Shown piece by piece: positions 26,773 to 35,775 of a stretch of DNA of 64,000 nt. The notes under the pieces were generated by a model. The model worked only from the letters and a program-made list of their open reading frames with translations. It did not search any database and had not been told where the DNA came from. The DNA is taken from positions 1-64,000 of the forward strand of contig DASXGX010000025.1 in NCBI GenBank assembly GCA_036488815.1, written 5' to 3'. A program made the position numbers and the translations under genes. Numbering within the stretch: the stretch's first letter is position 1; the number at the start of each line of letters is the position of its first letter. This stretch comes from Roseiarcus sp036488815. Lineage in GTDB: Bacteria > Pseudomonadota > Alphaproteobacteria > Rhizobiales > Beijerinckiaceae.

Positions 26773-27420
26773 TCCCCGCCGTCCCGGTTTAGCCGACGCC
26801 TTGACCAAGCGCGCCCACTTATCACCCGAACGATACGCGTAAAGCTAGCGCTTTTTTACATAGTCCAACAGTTACAATATTTCCTTTTCGTGACGACCGG
26901 GCCGAACGAACTGGAATTATTGATATTTTTTGAACGACGTGCGCCATATCGCACAATTGCGATCGCTCAATGTGAAAGGGAAGCGCTACCTTATCATTCG
27001 CAGTCGACCTCTGGATTGATATCTGTGTTCACCGCCCGACATTGCGCGCGACGACTCTCGCAGAAGTCGCGGCCCCACCCCTCTCCCGCTGGTTGCCTTG
27101 GGGGGAGTTCTGTTTTGGGGATGTCGCGCCGCCTGACGGACGCGATGGCTCTCATCGGCTCACTGCGGCGTGTCGGCGGCCTCGATGAGCCGCGGACGCC
27201 ATCGGTGTCTCCTCGACGTTGGATCAGAGCGTCGAGAACAGACCGCCCCTGGCCTCGCCAGAGCCAATCGGCGCTCCGGCGAGCGAGATGACGACGTCAT
27301 CGAGTCGCCATTTGTCGCCGCGAAGCGGAGCGCGCCTGCGGCTCTCGTCGGAAAACGCAGCCGCGGCCACACGCGCGGCGGCGTTCAGCGTGCTGAGCGC
27401 CGTGAACCGCCACGCACAAT
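26773..27420. other. Intergenic region upstream of the tpsA-like gene
   Basis: About 650 bases. The part from 26840 to 27010 is strongly AT-rich compared with its surroundings and is the likely promoter region of the tpsA-like gene on the minus strand; no clear -35/-10 pair could be fixed. The part from 27130 to 27420 is GC-rich and open in several frames. A minus-strand frame ending at 27224 reads like ordinary protein (for example DKWRLDDVVISLAGAPIG) but lacks a credible start, and could be the remnant of a gene. I do not annotate it. Confidence 0.55.
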
Positions 27421-28179
27421 TCAATGCAGAAACTGTCCGCCGTTGAGGTGGATGTTCTGGCCGGTGATGTAGCCGCTCATCGACGGCGAGGCGAGGAAGA
27501 GGAAGGCGCCGACGCATTCTTCCGGCGTGCCGACGCGGCCGAGCGGAACGGCCTTGCGCATCGCCTCCATGCGCTCCGGCGGCGTCGCGGCATGGAAGGG
27601 TGTGGCGATGACCCCGGGCGACACCGTGTTGACGCGAATGCCCTTGGCGGCGAGATCGCGCGCGAGATGCTTGGTCAGGTTGTGGATGAACGCCTTCGAC
27701 GAGGCGTAGACCGCAGACCCCGGACCGCCGCCGTCGGCGCCGGCAATCGAACCGACGTTGATGATCGCTCCGCCCGGCTGACGCTCGAGGTAGGGAACCG
27801 CCGCCTGCACGGCGGCGATCACCGACCGCACGTTGAGGTCGAACACCTCGTCGATCAAAGCGTCGTCGACCTCGCTGAACGGTACGCGTCGAATCAAAGA
27901 GCCGGCGTTGTTGATGAGGATGTCGAGGCCGCCGAGCTTTTCGGCCGCCGCTTCGACGACGCGCTTGGCGACACCGCGCTGCGTCAAATCGCCCTGAACG
28001 AGAACCGCTTTGCCGCCGGACGCGACGATCGACTCGACGAGCGCCTTCGCCGGCGCCTCGCTGCGATTGTAATGAAGCGCCAGCGACGCGCCTCGGGCGG
28101 CGAAGCCCCGTGCGACCGCTTCGCCGATTCCGGTGCTCGCCCCGGTAATCAAAACGCGCTTTGCCCGCAGGTCGTCCAT
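27421..28179 (-). CDS. Short-chain dehydrogenase/reductase (classical SDR)
   Basis: A 252-residue NAD(P)-dependent oxidoreductase. The cofactor motif TGASTGIGEAVA is near residue 11. NNAG follows, then the catalytic Ser in NVGSIAG and YASSK with the Tyr and Lys. The PGVIATPF and C-terminal ITGQNIHLNGGQF complete the FabG-like family. The ATG at 28179 is preferred because AAAAGGA precedes it; an upstream TTG (28209) is unlikely. It diverges from the FadR-type regulator with only 77 bp between starts. The pair with the downstream ribose-type importer suggests oxidation of an imported sugar or polyol, although the substrate is not indicated by the sequence. Confidence 0.93.
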   Translation of the reverse strand: MDDLRAKRVLITGASTGIGEAVARGFAARGASLALHYNRSEAPAKALVESIVASGGKAVLVQGDLTQRGVAKRVVEAAAEKLGGLDILINNAGSLIRRVPFSEVDDALIDEVFDLNVRSVIAAVQAAVPYLERQPGGAIINVGSIAGADGGGPGSAVYASSKAFIHNLTKHLARDLAAKGIRVNTVSPGVIATPFHAATPPERMEAMRKAVPLGRVGTPEECVGAFLFLASPSMSGYITGQNIHLNGGQFLH

Positions 28180-28256
28180 GTGCAGTGAGTCCTTTTGTTC
28201 AGCGTTCAATTATGATATTGTATGAGCACGCGCCTTGCAAGTGGTCCAACTGCTCG

Positions 28257-28985
28257 ATGACGATTTTTGAGACTCTCGGAAGCAACAGCCTGAAAATTCA
28301 CCTGCGGGTCGGCGATCAGCTTGGCCTCGCGGTGGTGCGCGGCGATTTTCCCGCGGGAAGCTTGCTGCCGCCCGAACTCAAGCTCTGCGAGATGCTCGGC
28401 GTCAGCCGAACCGCGATGCGCGAGGCGATCAGGGGGCTGATCGCCAAGGGGCTCATCGACTCGCGGCCGAAAGTTGGAACGCGGGTGCGCCATTCCGAAT
28501 ATTGGAATCACCTCGATCCCGACGTCTTGCGCTGGCGGCTCGATGTGTCCGACACCGAATCCTACTTACGCAAAATGTTTCAGCTGCGCCACGCGGCGGA
28601 GCCCGCCGCCGCGGCGATCGCCGCGGAAAACGCCGATCTTCACGATCTCGAGCGGATCCAAGCGGCCTTCCAGGCGATGGTCGACGCGGGCGGCGACAAT
28701 GCGCTTTGGGTGGAGGCGGACCTCGCCTTTCACAAGGCGATCTATCTCGCGACGCACAACGAATTTTTCTGGCCGATCGGCCAATTGTTCAGTCTCGCGC
28801 TGAGAGAGATGTTCCGCATCGCGGCGCTCGGCTCGCACCGTCCTCGCGCCATCGTCGAGCACGGCGATCTTCTCCGCGCAATCCTCGAGCGAAAGCCGGA
28901 GATGGCGCGTACCGCGGCGCTGACGCTGCTCGGAAACGCGGCGAGCGACATCCGGCTCATTCGCGCCCACGAGTTCGATCAATAG
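28257..28985 (+). CDS. GntR family regulator, FadR (FCD) subfamily
   Basis: A 242-residue regulator. The N-terminal winged helix contains LLPPELKLCEMLGVSRTAMREAIRGL. The C-terminal FCD domain carries the metal-binding residues in the LRHAAEPAAA, DLAFHKAIYLATHN and IVEHGDLLRAI segments (His/Asp-rich helices). These domains bind sugar acids or other carboxylates. The ATG at 28257 is chosen because upstream in-frame sequence does not resemble the family. It lies between a divergent SDR and a ribose-type ABC operon 132 bp downstream, and is likely to control both. Confidence 0.92.
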   Translation: MTIFETLGSNSLKIHLRVGDQLGLAVVRGDFPAGSLLPPELKLCEMLGVSRTAMREAIRGLIAKGLIDSRPKVGTRVRHSEYWNHLDPDVLRWRLDVSDTESYLRKMFQLRHAAEPAAAAIAAENADLHDLERIQAAFQAMVDAGGDNALWVEADLAFHKAIYLATHNEFFWPIGQLFSLALREMFRIAALGSHRPRAIVEHGDLLRAILERKPEMARTAALTLLGNAASDIRLIRAHEFDQ

Positions 28986-29117
28986 ATCGTCCGCCGCGTT
29001 GACTCGTCTTCGGCCTATGGTATGAGTTATGACCAGGGCTTCAGACAGGGTTGCGGGGTGCGTTGCGCGTCCGTGTCCAAGTCTCGGGGTAGGGAACGGA
29101 ACGAAGAGGGAGCTGAC

Positions 29118-30059
29118 ATGACCAAGGCTAAATTGGGTTTGGGGGTGTTTTTGGGCGTCTCGGTCGCCATGCTAGCGGCTCCTGCGCTCGCCAAGGCGCC
29201 CACCATCTGCGTGGTGCACAACAACGCCGACCATCCGTCCATCACCGCGCTCGTCAACGGAATGAATGACGAGGCCGCGATCTACGGCGCGAAGGTGACT
29301 TATTTCGACCCGGCATATGATCCCGTGAAGCAAGTCTCGATGATCGAGGATTGCATCGCGAGCAAGGCGGACGTCATCGCTGTCAACGCTGTCGATCCCG
29401 CCGCGGTTGTGCCAGCGATTCAGAAGGCCAAGGAGGCCGGTATCCCGGTCTTGATGCAGAACGCCGACACGACGCCGGAAGGTCACGCCTTTACCGAGGC
29501 GTTCATCGGCAGCCAGAGTTTCGACCAGGGCTATGCGGTCGGGCAGATGATCGTGAAGGCGCTCCACGGCGCCGGGAATGTGGTGGTCATTACAGGCAAG
29601 GCCGGCCAGATCGACACCGTTCAGCGATCCGCGGGAATGAAGGCGGCGTTCAAGAACGCCAATGCGAAAATCAACATTCTGGCCGAGCAACCCGCCGACT
29701 GGAGCAAGGACAAAGCGCTTACGGTGATGCAGGACATGCTGACGCGCTTCCCCAAGATCGACGCCGTCTTCGGTCATGACGACCCGATGGCTCTCGGCGC
29801 GCTGGAGGCGATCAAGGCGCAAGGCCTCGAAGGGAAGATCAAAGTGTTTGGCGTGAACGGCAACAAGGAAGCCTGCGCGGCGGTGAAGAGCGGCGAAATG
29901 AGCGGCACCGCGCTGCAACTGAGCTACCTCATCGGCGTCTACACGGTCCGCGCCGCCTATGACCTGACGAACGGCCGGCTGATCCCCAAGACGATACTGG
30001 CTCCGACTGCTCCGGTGACGGCTGAGAATGTGGCCAAGTGGAATTCCCAGTGCTGGTGA
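29118..30059 (+). CDS. Sugar ABC transporter substrate-binding protein (RbsB-like)
   Basis: A 313-residue periplasmic binding protein of the Peripla_BP_4 type. The signal peptide is MTKAKLGLGVFLGVSVAMLAAPALAKA. The core contains VNAVDPAAVVPAIQKAKEAGIPVLMQNAD and VFGHDDPMALGALEAIKAQG, typical of the ribose-binding family. Cysteines occur in the mature protein (TICVVHNN, EDCIAS, EACAAV, SQCW), an unusual feature in this family. The ATG at 29118 follows the AGAGGGAGC ribosome site. It heads a plus-strand operon with two permeases, an amidase-like enzyme, an ATPase and a HIT protein. Confidence 0.93.
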   Translation: MTKAKLGLGVFLGVSVAMLAAPALAKAPTICVVHNNADHPSITALVNGMNDEAAIYGAKVTYFDPAYDPVKQVSMIEDCIASKADVIAVNAVDPAAVVPAIQKAKEAGIPVLMQNADTTPEGHAFTEAFIGSQSFDQGYAVGQMIVKALHGAGNVVVITGKAGQIDTVQRSAGMKAAFKNANAKINILAEQPADWSKDKALTVMQDMLTRFPKIDAVFGHDDPMALGALEAIKAQGLEGKIKVFGVNGNKEACAAVKSGEMSGTALQLSYLIGVYTVRAAYDLTNGRLIPKTILAPTAPVTAENVAKWNSQCW

Positions 30060-30092
30060 CGCAGCCGGCGATGTAGGCGGAGGGGCCGAAGA

Positions 30093-31103
30093 ATGACCGG
30101 GGCAAACGAGAACGCCCAGATTTCCGACGGCCTTTCCGGCGCAGCGCCCTCCCTCGGAGGCAGGGGGCGCCGCCGATGGATCGAGGTGTTCAGGAGCTAC
30201 TCGGTCCTTCTTCTGTTGCTGGCGTTGGTGCTCGCCGGCAGCTTGCTATCCGACGTATTTCTCACGCCGCGCAATCTGCTGAACATCCTGTGGGCGGTCT
30301 CGCTGCTGGGCATCGTGGCCGTCGGACAGACGATCCTCATGTTGACTGCCCGCTTCGACATGTCGGTGGCGAGCGTTGTCGGGTTCGCGGGCATTGTCAC
30401 CGTTCTCGCCCAGATACACGGCTTCGATCTTTATTCGTCGATCGCAGCGGGGCTGATTGCGGGGGCGCTGGTGGGGCTGGGCAACGGCCTGATTGTGCTG
30501 GCGACTCGCGCAAGTCCATTTCTCGTCACGCTCGGCACCAATCTGCTCGTCTACGCGCTCTCCCTCTCCCTCACGCAGTCCAAGACGCAGTACGCGACAA
30601 TCCCAGCGTTCAACGTGATCGGTCGAGGTCAGCTCTTCGGATTCTTCCACTATTCGGTAATCATTTTTCTGGCGCTCGCGTTTTGTCTCGAATTGGTCCT
30701 CCGCCACACGATCTTCGGCAGGACGATCTACGCGGTCGGCCTCAACGAAGTTGCAGGTCGCTTGTCGGGCCTGCGCACCCAGGCGACGAAGCTCAGCGCC
30801 TTTGTTTTGTGCAGTGTCCTCGCCGCGCTCGCCGGGATCATCATGACTTCGCGTCTGAACAGCACGGTGGCGAGCGCGGGTTTCGGCATGGAGTTCGACT
30901 CGATCATCGCGGCCGTGCTTGGCGGCACGAGCCTCGTTGGAGGTCACGGCGGCACGATCCGAACGATCGCGGGCGTGGTCGTCCTGGGCGTGATCAACAA
31001 TCTGCTGGTCCTCCTCAATATCCCCTCGGAAGCGCAGCAGATCGCCAAGGGGGTCGTTTTTCTCACCGTCGTCTGGGCCGATAGCGCCCTGCGCCGAAAC
31101 TGA
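30093..31103 (+). CDS. Ribose-type ABC transporter permease (RbsC-like), first
   Basis: A 336-residue inner-membrane permease of the BPD_transp_2 family. A cytosolic N-terminal tail of about 35 residues precedes about ten helices. The family landmarks are FLTPRNLLNILWAVSLLGIVAVGQT, ILMLTARFDMSVASVVGF and the GRTIYAVGLNEVAGRLSGL loop that contacts the ATPase. It pairs with the second permease encoded 13 bp downstream, an arrangement typical for heterodimeric sugar importers. Confidence 0.94.
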   Translation: MTGANENAQISDGLSGAAPSLGGRGRRRWIEVFRSYSVLLLLLALVLAGSLLSDVFLTPRNLLNILWAVSLLGIVAVGQTILMLTARFDMSVASVVGFAGIVTVLAQIHGFDLYSSIAAGLIAGALVGLGNGLIVLATRASPFLVTLGTNLLVYALSLSLTQSKTQYATIPAFNVIGRGQLFGFFHYSVIIFLALAFCLELVLRHTIFGRTIYAVGLNEVAGRLSGLRTQATKLSAFVLCSVLAALAGIIMTSRLNSTVASAGFGMEFDSIIAAVLGGTSLVGGHGGTIRTIAGVVVLGVINNLLVLLNIPSEAQQIAKGVVFLTVVWADSALRRN

Positions 31104-31116
31104 CCGGCGGGGAGCC

Positions 31117-32082
31117 ATGTCTCGCTTTGCCCGAATTATCGAGCGACACAGCGCTGCTGTACTGGTGTTGTGCTTTCTGGTTGCATTCGGCCTCGCCCGC
31201 CCGGCGACCTTCCTCAGCCAGGCCAATCTCGAGAATATCGCCCGCCAGATCTCGCTGGACGCGCCGATGGTGTTTGGCCAAGTAGTCGTCTTGATCGCCG
31301 GCGGCATCGACATTTCGGTCGGGGCCAACATGGCTATGGCCGCCGCCCTGACGATCGGGCTGCAGCAGTTCGGAACGCCGGCGGCAGTCCTCGGCGCGCT
31401 GACGTTTGGTTTGGTCGCCGGTCTGGCGAACGGCTTGATGGTCACGCGAGGAAAAATCGTGGCCTTCGTGGCGACCCTGGGCACGATGAGCGTCATGAAC
31501 GGCCTGGTATTGACCTACACCGGCCAGCAGTCGCTTTCCGGGCACGATTTGGGCTTCACATGGTGGGGCGGCGGGCAGATTGGTCCGATTCCGGTTCCTC
31601 TTGTCGTCGTGCTGACGTTGTTGATCGGCCTCTACGTCTTGCTCGAATACACGCGCTATGGCCGCGACTTGTATGCGATTGGCGGCAACCGGGAGGCTGC
31701 CTTCCTCGGCGGCGTGTCGGTCAATAGCGGCTTGCTCCTCGCCTTCGCGATCAGCGGCCTCATGTCGGCGGTCGCTGGCGTTCTCGTCGCGTCGCGGCTT
31801 AACTCCGCGTCGGCGCAGCTCGGCGGCGATGCGTCCTTGATGTCGATCTCCGCCGCCTTGATAGGCGGCGCCAGCTTGTTGGGCGGCAAGGGCAGGATTG
31901 CGGCGGCCTTCCTCGGCGTGCTCGCGCTCGGCATGCTCAACAATGGGATGAACCTGTTGGGGGTGCCCACCTACACCCAGATCGCAGTCCGGGCGCTGAT
32001 CCTGATCGCGATCGTCGCGATCGACGCCTTCGGCACAAAGCTGGCGCGGCGCGGCGGCGCCTCTCCACGGTTCGTCGACTAG
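31117..32082 (+). CDS. Ribose-type ABC transporter permease (RbsC-like), second
   Basis: A 321-residue paralogue of the upstream permease. It shows AGGIDISVGANMAMAAALTIG, the standard sugar-permease signature, and GRDLYAIGGNREAAFLGGVSV, the ATPase-contacting EAA-like loop. The C-terminal LGVPTYTQIAVRALILIAIVAIDA helix is typical. It is encoded between the first permease and the nitrilase-family gene. The heterodimeric permease implies a dedicated importer rather than a housekeeping ribose system. Confidence 0.94.
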   Translation: MSRFARIIERHSAAVLVLCFLVAFGLARPATFLSQANLENIARQISLDAPMVFGQVVVLIAGGIDISVGANMAMAAALTIGLQQFGTPAAVLGALTFGLVAGLANGLMVTRGKIVAFVATLGTMSVMNGLVLTYTGQQSLSGHDLGFTWWGGGQIGPIPVPLVVVLTLLIGLYVLLEYTRYGRDLYAIGGNREAAFLGGVSVNSGLLLAFAISGLMSAVAGVLVASRLNSASAQLGGDASLMSISAALIGGASLLGGKGRIAAAFLGVLALGMLNNGMNLLGVPTYTQIAVRALILIAIVAIDAFGTKLARRGGASPRFVD

Positions 32083-32106
32083 GTACTTGCGCACGGAGAA
32101 GCATCA

Positions 32107-33075
32107 ATGGCCAGGATCGTCCGCATCGCCACGACGTCCCTTGCGACGCTGGAGGACTTTTCGCCCCCCTACAATCTGAGCCATCCTGATCCCAGGGCGA
32201 CATTCGAGAGAGGGCTTTCGCTGATCGACGCGGCGGGCGCGCAGCGGGCGGATATCGTCTGCCTGCCGGAGACCTTCATGGCGTCCGGTCTGCCGGCTTC
32301 GCGCATCGCCGAGCTGGCCGAGCTTGCGGACGGCCCCTCGTTCCAGGCGCTGGCGGAGCGAGCCAAGCGCTTCGGCATTCACGTGGTCGCCGGCATGTTT
32401 GTGAAGACGGCGACCGGCGTCGAGAACATAGCCGTGTTGATTGGCCGCGACGGCAAGCTGATTGGTTCCTATTCGAAGAACCATCCGACGGAAGGAGAGA
32501 TCGTCGGCGGCATCACCCCAGGATCTCGCGCCGCGGTCTTTCAGACCGACATCGGACGCATCGGGTTGGCCATCTGCTTCGATCTCAACTGGCCTGAGCT
32601 CTGGCAGAATATGGCCAAACAGGGCGCTGACATGGTCTGCTGGATTTCGGCCTACGAGGGCGGATTTCCGCTCCAGGCCTACGCCTGGCTGCACAAGCTG
32701 ACTGTCGTGAGTTCTGTCCAGTCCTATCACGCCAAGATTATCGATCGCATGGGGCGCGTTCTGAGCGAGACGAGCCGCTGGGGCAGGTTGGTCAGCGCCG
32801 ACCTCGACATGCACAAGGCATGGTTCCACACGGACGGGCAAGGCGAGAAAATCGTCGCCGTACAGACACGCTACGGCGATCGAGTGAAGGTGGAGACCTA
32901 CGGGCAAGAGCACATGTTCTCGATAGAGAGCCGCGATCCGACGCTCGATGTTCGCGAGGTCGTCGACGCTTTGGATCTTGTCAATTATGACGACTATATC
33001 TCTCGGTGTACGGCTGCGCAGGAGAGGGGGCGGATCGATCCGCCTGTGGGTCGGGTCGCGGAGCCGGCCGAATGA
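32107..33075 (+). CDS. Nitrilase-superfamily carbon-nitrogen hydrolase
   Basis: A 322-residue cytosolic enzyme of the nitrilase fold. The catalytic triad is visible: Glu in VCLPETFMASG, Lys in SYSKNHPTEGE and Cys in LAICFDLNWPELW. It is expected to hydrolyse an amide or carbamoyl group (CN-hydrolase), with a thioester intermediate. The ATG at 32107 lies 24 bp after the permease stop. Its TGA overlaps the start of the ATPase gene, so this enzyme is embedded in an ABC importer operon. The imported compound is therefore probably nitrogen-containing (for example an amide, ureido or N-glycoside derivative), an inference from context. Confidence 0.93.
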   Translation: MARIVRIATTSLATLEDFSPPYNLSHPDPRATFERGLSLIDAAGAQRADIVCLPETFMASGLPASRIAELAELADGPSFQALAERAKRFGIHVVAGMFVKTATGVENIAVLIGRDGKLIGSYSKNHPTEGEIVGGITPGSRAAVFQTDIGRIGLAICFDLNWPELWQNMAKQGADMVCWISAYEGGFPLQAYAWLHKLTVVSSVQSYHAKIIDRMGRVLSETSRWGRLVSADLDMHKAWFHTDGQGEKIVAVQTRYGDRVKVETYGQEHMFSIESRDPTLDVREVVDALDLVNYDDYISRCTAAQERGRIDPPVGRVAEPAE

Positions 33076-34592
33076 CCGAACCGATCTTGCGCTTGGACGA
33101 TATTTCCAAGACGTTCCCCGGCGTCCGCGCCCTGTCTGGGGTTCACCTCGATCTGTATGCGGGCGAAGTGCACGCCCTCATGGGCGAAAACGGCGCCGGA
33201 AAGTCGACGCTGATAAAGATACTGTGTGGTGTCCAACCGCCCGACGCGGGCGCAATCATCATCGACGGTCGCCCGGTGTCGATCGGCAGCCCTATGGCGG
33301 CCCATCAACTCGGCATAAGCCCCGTGCATCAGGAGTTGCATCTCGAGCCGCATCTTAGCGTCGCCGAGAATATCTACCTCGGGCGGCAGCCGACCAATCG
33401 CCTCGGCTTGATCGATCGCCGAAAGATGCATGCGGATGCGCGCCGGATTCTCGGCGAGTTGGGCGTGTCGCTCGACTCGTCCGCCGTCGTTGGAGCGTTG
33501 TCGATCGCAGAGCGTCAGGTCGTCGCCATCGCCCGCGCCGTGTCCACCAATGCGCGGATCATGATATTCGATGAGCCGACCTCGTCCCTGACGCGCCGCG
33601 AGTCCGAACTTCTCATCCAGATGATCCGCCGTCTGAAAAGTCAGGGGGTCGGGATCATCTATGTGTCGCATCGGATGGAGGAGATATTCGACCTGTGCGA
33701 CCGGGTGACCGTGTTTCGTGATGGAAGGTACGTTGCAACCCGCGATGTCGCCGACACCTCGATGGGTGAGTTGGTGCACATGATCGTGGGGCGCCATATC
33801 GAGGCGAGCGCGCCGCGCGCGCCGGCGGCCTATGGGCCGGTTGTTCTCGAGGTGCGCGCGCTTTCCAAGAAGGGGGTGCTGAAGGATATCGGTTTTTCGC
33901 TCCGGCGCGGTGAGATCGTCGGACTCTCCGGTCTCGTGGGGGCAGGGCGGACGGAGCTTGCCCGCGCCCTGTTCGGCGACATCACGCCGGACAGCGGAGA
34001 GATTCTCATCGACGGCGTCGCGGTGCACAATCGATCTCCGCGCGATGCGATCGCGTCCGGAATCGGGCTGGTTCCGGAAGACCGCAAAGAGCAGGGCCTT
34101 GTTCTCGATCTCTCGGTCATGTCGAACATCGGCATGCCCGTGCTAGGCGGCCTTGGACAGTTTGGCGTCGTGAACGGGCGCCGCGAGCGCGAGCTGGCCA
34201 ATCGCTATGTCCGCGACCTGAAAATCCGCACGCCGAGCGTCGATCAGAAGGTCAAGTATCTGAGCGGCGGCAATCAGCAGCGCGTCGTCATCTCCAAATG
34301 GCTGTCCGCCCAACCAAAGATACTGATCGTGGACGAGCCGACGCGCGGCGTCGACATCGGCGCGAAGTCCGAGCTGCACGCTTTGCTGCGTGAACTCGCA
34401 TCGGCGGGCATGGCGATTCTCATGATCTCGTCCGACATGCCGGAGGTGCTTGCCGTCAGCGATCGCATCCTAGTGATGCACGAAGGCCGCATGGCGGGAG
34501 AGCTTCCGGCGTCCGAGGCGACGCAGGAGGCCATCATGAATTATGCGATGGGTCTGAACAGGGCTCCGCCTAGAGGCGCTGTTCTGCAATGA
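33072..34592 (+). CDS. Sugar ABC transporter ATP-binding protein (RbsA-like, double NBD)
   Basis: A 506-residue double-domain ATPase. The first domain has Walker A GENGAGKSTL, signature LSIAERQVVAIARA and Walker B IMIFDEPTSSL. The second has a short degenerate Walker A (LVGAGRTELARA), LSGGNQQRVVISKWL and ILIVDEPTRGVDIGAK. This asymmetry is usual for RbsA/MglA proteins. The ATG at 33072 overlaps the stop of the nitrilase gene. It energises the two permeases encoded upstream. Confidence 0.95.
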   Translation: MTEPILRLDDISKTFPGVRALSGVHLDLYAGEVHALMGENGAGKSTLIKILCGVQPPDAGAIIIDGRPVSIGSPMAAHQLGISPVHQELHLEPHLSVAENIYLGRQPTNRLGLIDRRKMHADARRILGELGVSLDSSAVVGALSIAERQVVAIARAVSTNARIMIFDEPTSSLTRRESELLIQMIRRLKSQGVGIIYVSHRMEEIFDLCDRVTVFRDGRYVATRDVADTSMGELVHMIVGRHIEASAPRAPAAYGPVVLEVRALSKKGVLKDIGFSLRRGEIVGLSGLVGAGRTELARALFGDITPDSGEILIDGVAVHNRSPRDAIASGIGLVPEDRKEQGLVLDLSVMSNIGMPVLGGLGQFGVVNGRRERELANRYVRDLKIRTPSVDQKVKYLSGGNQQRVVISKWLSAQPKILIVDEPTRGVDIGAKSELHALLRELASAGMAILMISSDMPEVLAVSDRILVMHEGRMAGELPASEATQEAIMNYAMGLNRAPPRGAVLQ

Positions 34593-34652
34593 TCACGGCA
34601 TTTTCGCCGAATGACTTTGGCTTGAAGCTGCGGCCTTGGGGGAGCAGCCAAA

Positions 34653-35084
34653 ATGGAGGCGAGGGCCTTGACGTCGTGCAGTTACTGTCAGCCCAAATCG
34701 GAAACCGTCCTGTGGCAGGGAACTCACTGCCGAGTGATCCTGGCGGACGAACCCGGGTTCACCGGCTGGTGCCGCGTCGTCTGGCAGGATCACGTACGGG
34801 AATTGAGCGATCTCGACGATAGACAGCGCGACCACGTCATGGGCGTCGTGGCGGCGCTGGAGCGTATCCTCATCGCGGAATTAAAACCGGTAAAGATGAA
34901 TTTAGCGGCGCTCGGCACTGCGGCGCCTCACCTGCACTTTCACATGATTCCCCGTTTTCAGCATGACGCGACCTTTCCTGAGCCGGTCTGGACGGAGCGG
35001 CGCCATCGCAATGTGCAGCCAGACGCGCAAGGCCTTGCTGTTCGGCTCAGGGCCGCCCTGACGGCAGCGCTGGGCGAACGTTAG
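34653..35084 (+). CDS. HIT family protein
   Basis: A 143-residue histidine-triad protein. The HLHFHMIPR motif is the active-site triad of nucleotide hydrolases and phosphoramidases. CSYCQ near the N-terminus forms a possible Zn site seen in some HIT proteins. The gene follows the ATPase gene after 60 bp on the same strand with a G-rich ribosome site. It could cleave an AMP-linked or phosphoramidate intermediate made in this operon, but a housekeeping role is equally possible. Confidence 0.88.
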   Translation: MEARALTSCSYCQPKSETVLWQGTHCRVILADEPGFTGWCRVVWQDHVRELSDLDDRQRDHVMGVVAALERILIAELKPVKMNLAALGTAAPHLHFHMIPRFQHDATFPEPVWTERRHRNVQPDAQGLAVRLRAALTAALGER

Positions 35085-35181
35085 AGAGCCGTCCGCAATA
35101 CCGCTGCATCGTCTGTCGGGAAGAAAGACCATTCGTCGCCTGGCTCCGGCGTCTGGAGCGGCTATGGCCGCGACGCGCCAG

Positions 35182-35412
35182 TTAGGACGAAAGGTTCAAA
35201 GAGATGGGGTCGTCGGTGATGCGAATAACGCTCTTGCGGTCGGCGCTCTCGAATTTCGCGTATCGGATCGCGGCGTTTTCCGTGCTGAAGAGGCCGCCGC
35301 AAAGGCCGTGTGTTTCCTGAACGATCCAGTGACCGCTTTGATCGCGTCCCACTACGAAACAGAGAGGTTCAGGAGGGACTTCCACATTGCTGTCGAACAC
35401 CAAATTCTCCAT
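35182..35412 (-). CDS. Small conserved hypothetical protein (76 aa)
   Basis: A 76-residue soluble protein. The sequence GHWIVQETHGLCGGLFSTENAAIRYAKFES reads like a small alpha-beta domain with a conserved Gly-rich turn; I have seen similar short proteins in Rhizobiales, with no known function. It lies convergent to the HIT gene and divergent from the LysR gene. The ATG at 35412 has no strong ribosome site; a GTG four codons inside (after ATGGAG) is a possible start. Base composition and length are plausible, but the call depends on conservation. Confidence 0.6.
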   Translation of the reverse strand: MENLVFDSNVEVPPEPLCFVVGRDQSGHWIVQETHGLCGGLFSTENAAIRYAKFESADRKSVIRITDDPISLNLSS

Positions 35413-35766
35413 CGGCTATGGGCGCTGCGGTCGCGAGGGACGTGACAGAGTCTTGATCCCCCAGAGGCCACAACTTCAAAGATCGCGAGCGGACGAAGCG
35501 GCGACTTACCTGCCGGCCCGAGAACCGCCCGCTCCGAGCAAGCCCGTTCCCGGCGAGCTCGGCGCGAACCTTTCCCAAACAGCGACGGGGACTCTCCCGC
35601 CGCGGCAGCACGTTGCTCCTAAACGACATAAGGGATCCATCATGAAGAACGGCCGCGCGCATAAGCGTGACGCAATGATGACGAGTGAACGGCTCGGCGG
35701 CGGGGCCGTCTCTTTGTGGCGTTGACCGCGAGCTTGAATTCGTCTCCCCTCGCGCGAAGAGGGGCG
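35413..35766. other. Intergenic region upstream of the LysR gene
   Basis: About 350 bases between the divergent small unknown and the LysR gene. Open frames here lack convincing starts and protein-like sequence. It should contain the LysR gene promoter, but I could not identify -35/-10 boxes with confidence. Confidence 0.55.
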
Positions 35767-35775
35767 ATGCGAGCT

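Noticed and set aside
25465..27291. Second long plus-strand frame opposite the TpsA N-terminus
   Set aside because: Same reason; Arg/Ala/Gly-rich translation typical of an antisense frame.
27224..27517. Possible gene remnant upstream of the TpsA gene
   Set aside because: Part of the frame looks protein-like, but no start, no family match and it overlaps the end of the SDR gene.
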